A stretch of 28,145 nucleotides of DNA. Origin: a virus. The stretch covers positions 1-28,145 of IMG/VR virus record IMGVR_UViG_3300046313_000259. The stretch is one strand, 5' to 3'. The notes under the pieces were generated by a model. That model did no database searches. It worked only from the letters and a program-made list of their open reading frames with translations, and was not told where the DNA came from. This document shows positions 27,986 through 28,145 of this stretch, one piece after another. Position numbers and translations under genes: made by a program. Within the stretch, counting starts at the first letter, position 1. The number at the start of each line of letters is the position of its first letter.

Positions 27986-28024
27986 AGGGGATCGGGCTTT
28001 TTAGCTGACTGCATCCCCTTTTTT
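27986..28024 (+). terminator. rho-independent terminator of the early region
   Basis: AGGGGAT (27986-27992) pairs with ATCCCCT (28013-28019), followed by a T tract to 28024. The 20-base loop can form a small inner stem. The orientation fits the end of the plus-strand early genes, or the end of a short RNA. Confidence 0.75.
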
Positions 28025-28145
28025 GTTGCATACCTTACACACGCCTCTCTAAGCTATCAAAATAGACTTCCCCTTGTCTATCTACCTAAAACGCATTTAA
28101 ACGCCGTGTAGTTGATGCTAGCCATTGCTACACGCATTATCTAAC

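Larger units (their letters stand above)
27858..28145 (+). other. 288-bp region without a gene: orphan ribosome-binding repeats, terminator, end hairpin
   Basis: I find no credible coding frame. The region holds three AAGGATT motifs without start codons (27913, 27940, 27957), a promoter-like TGCTATACT (27966-27973) and a terminator (27986-28024). Near the end an inverted repeat joins CGTGTAG (28105-28111) and CTACACG (28128-28134). No tRNA or integrase target features are seen. Confidence 0.6.

Noticed and set aside
1-28145. CRISPR array, tRNA, rRNA, insertion sequence or integrase
   Set aside because: I saw no regularly spaced repeats of the right size, no tRNA-like cloverleaf, no transposase or recombinase motifs, and no terminal inverted repeats of an insertion sequence.

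Overview
The window is most of the structural half of a contractile-tailed (myovirus-type) double-stranded DNA phage or prophage. Terminase, portal, capsid, tail sheath, tail tube, tape measure and baseplate genes all lie on the minus strand in the usual head-to-tail order. No integrase, repressor, replication gene, tRNA, rRNA or CRISPR array is visible, so lysogeny cannot be judged. The DNA is moderately AT-rich, with sigma70-like promoter boxes and strong purine-rich ribosome-binding sites. The gene set (DUF1073 portal, DUF2213 protease, DUF2184 capsid, DUF4054, DUF3383 sheath, DUF3277 tube, gp138-type spike, plug protein of the Pam3 type) is best known from phages of Gram-negative bacteria. 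A proteobacterial host is my best guess, but nothing in the window fixes it.

Layout. (1) 1-1181, plus strand: the tail of a truncated gene, then four short translationally coupled genes whose junctions share an identical 20-bp repeat, a terminator, and one further small gene that meets the lysis end tail to tail. (2) 1178-26240, minus strand: one long late operon read right to left. It holds small and large terminase, portal, Mu gpF-like head protein, protease/scaffold, cement, major capsid and neck genes. These are followed by sheath, tube, a tail-assembly chaperone with a probable -1 ribosomal frameshift, tape measure and baseplate (Dit-like, plug, hub, gp138 spike, gp25, J, DUF2612). A modular receptor-binding region with three paralogous pairs comes next, and then small lysis-type membrane genes and an M15 peptidase endolysin. 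The endolysin has a candidate promoter embedded in the terminator that closes the operon before it. (3) 26241-26430: a divergent control region with a good minus promoter (TTGACA-18-CATAAT), a plus promoter (TAGACT-17-TATACT) and nested palindromes. (4) 26431-28145, plus strand: AT-rich early-type genes of unknown function, recurrent AAGGATTAAA ribosome-binding repeats, structured intergenic DNA, and a terminator with its own possible promoter.

How it fits together. The divergent region looks like the switch between early (plus) and late (minus) transcription. An 11-bp palindrome, TATAG-S-CTATA, occurs at the plus promoter and again upstream of the early gene at 27026, which suggests one repressor acting at both. 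The points most worth following up are the chaperone frameshift, the out-of-frame start of the last early gene (27377/27453), the shared operator, the terminator-embedded endolysin promoter, the nested scaffold start, and the domain inserted in the sheath that resembles part of a fibre. All statements rest on reading the sequence by eye; no database search was run.
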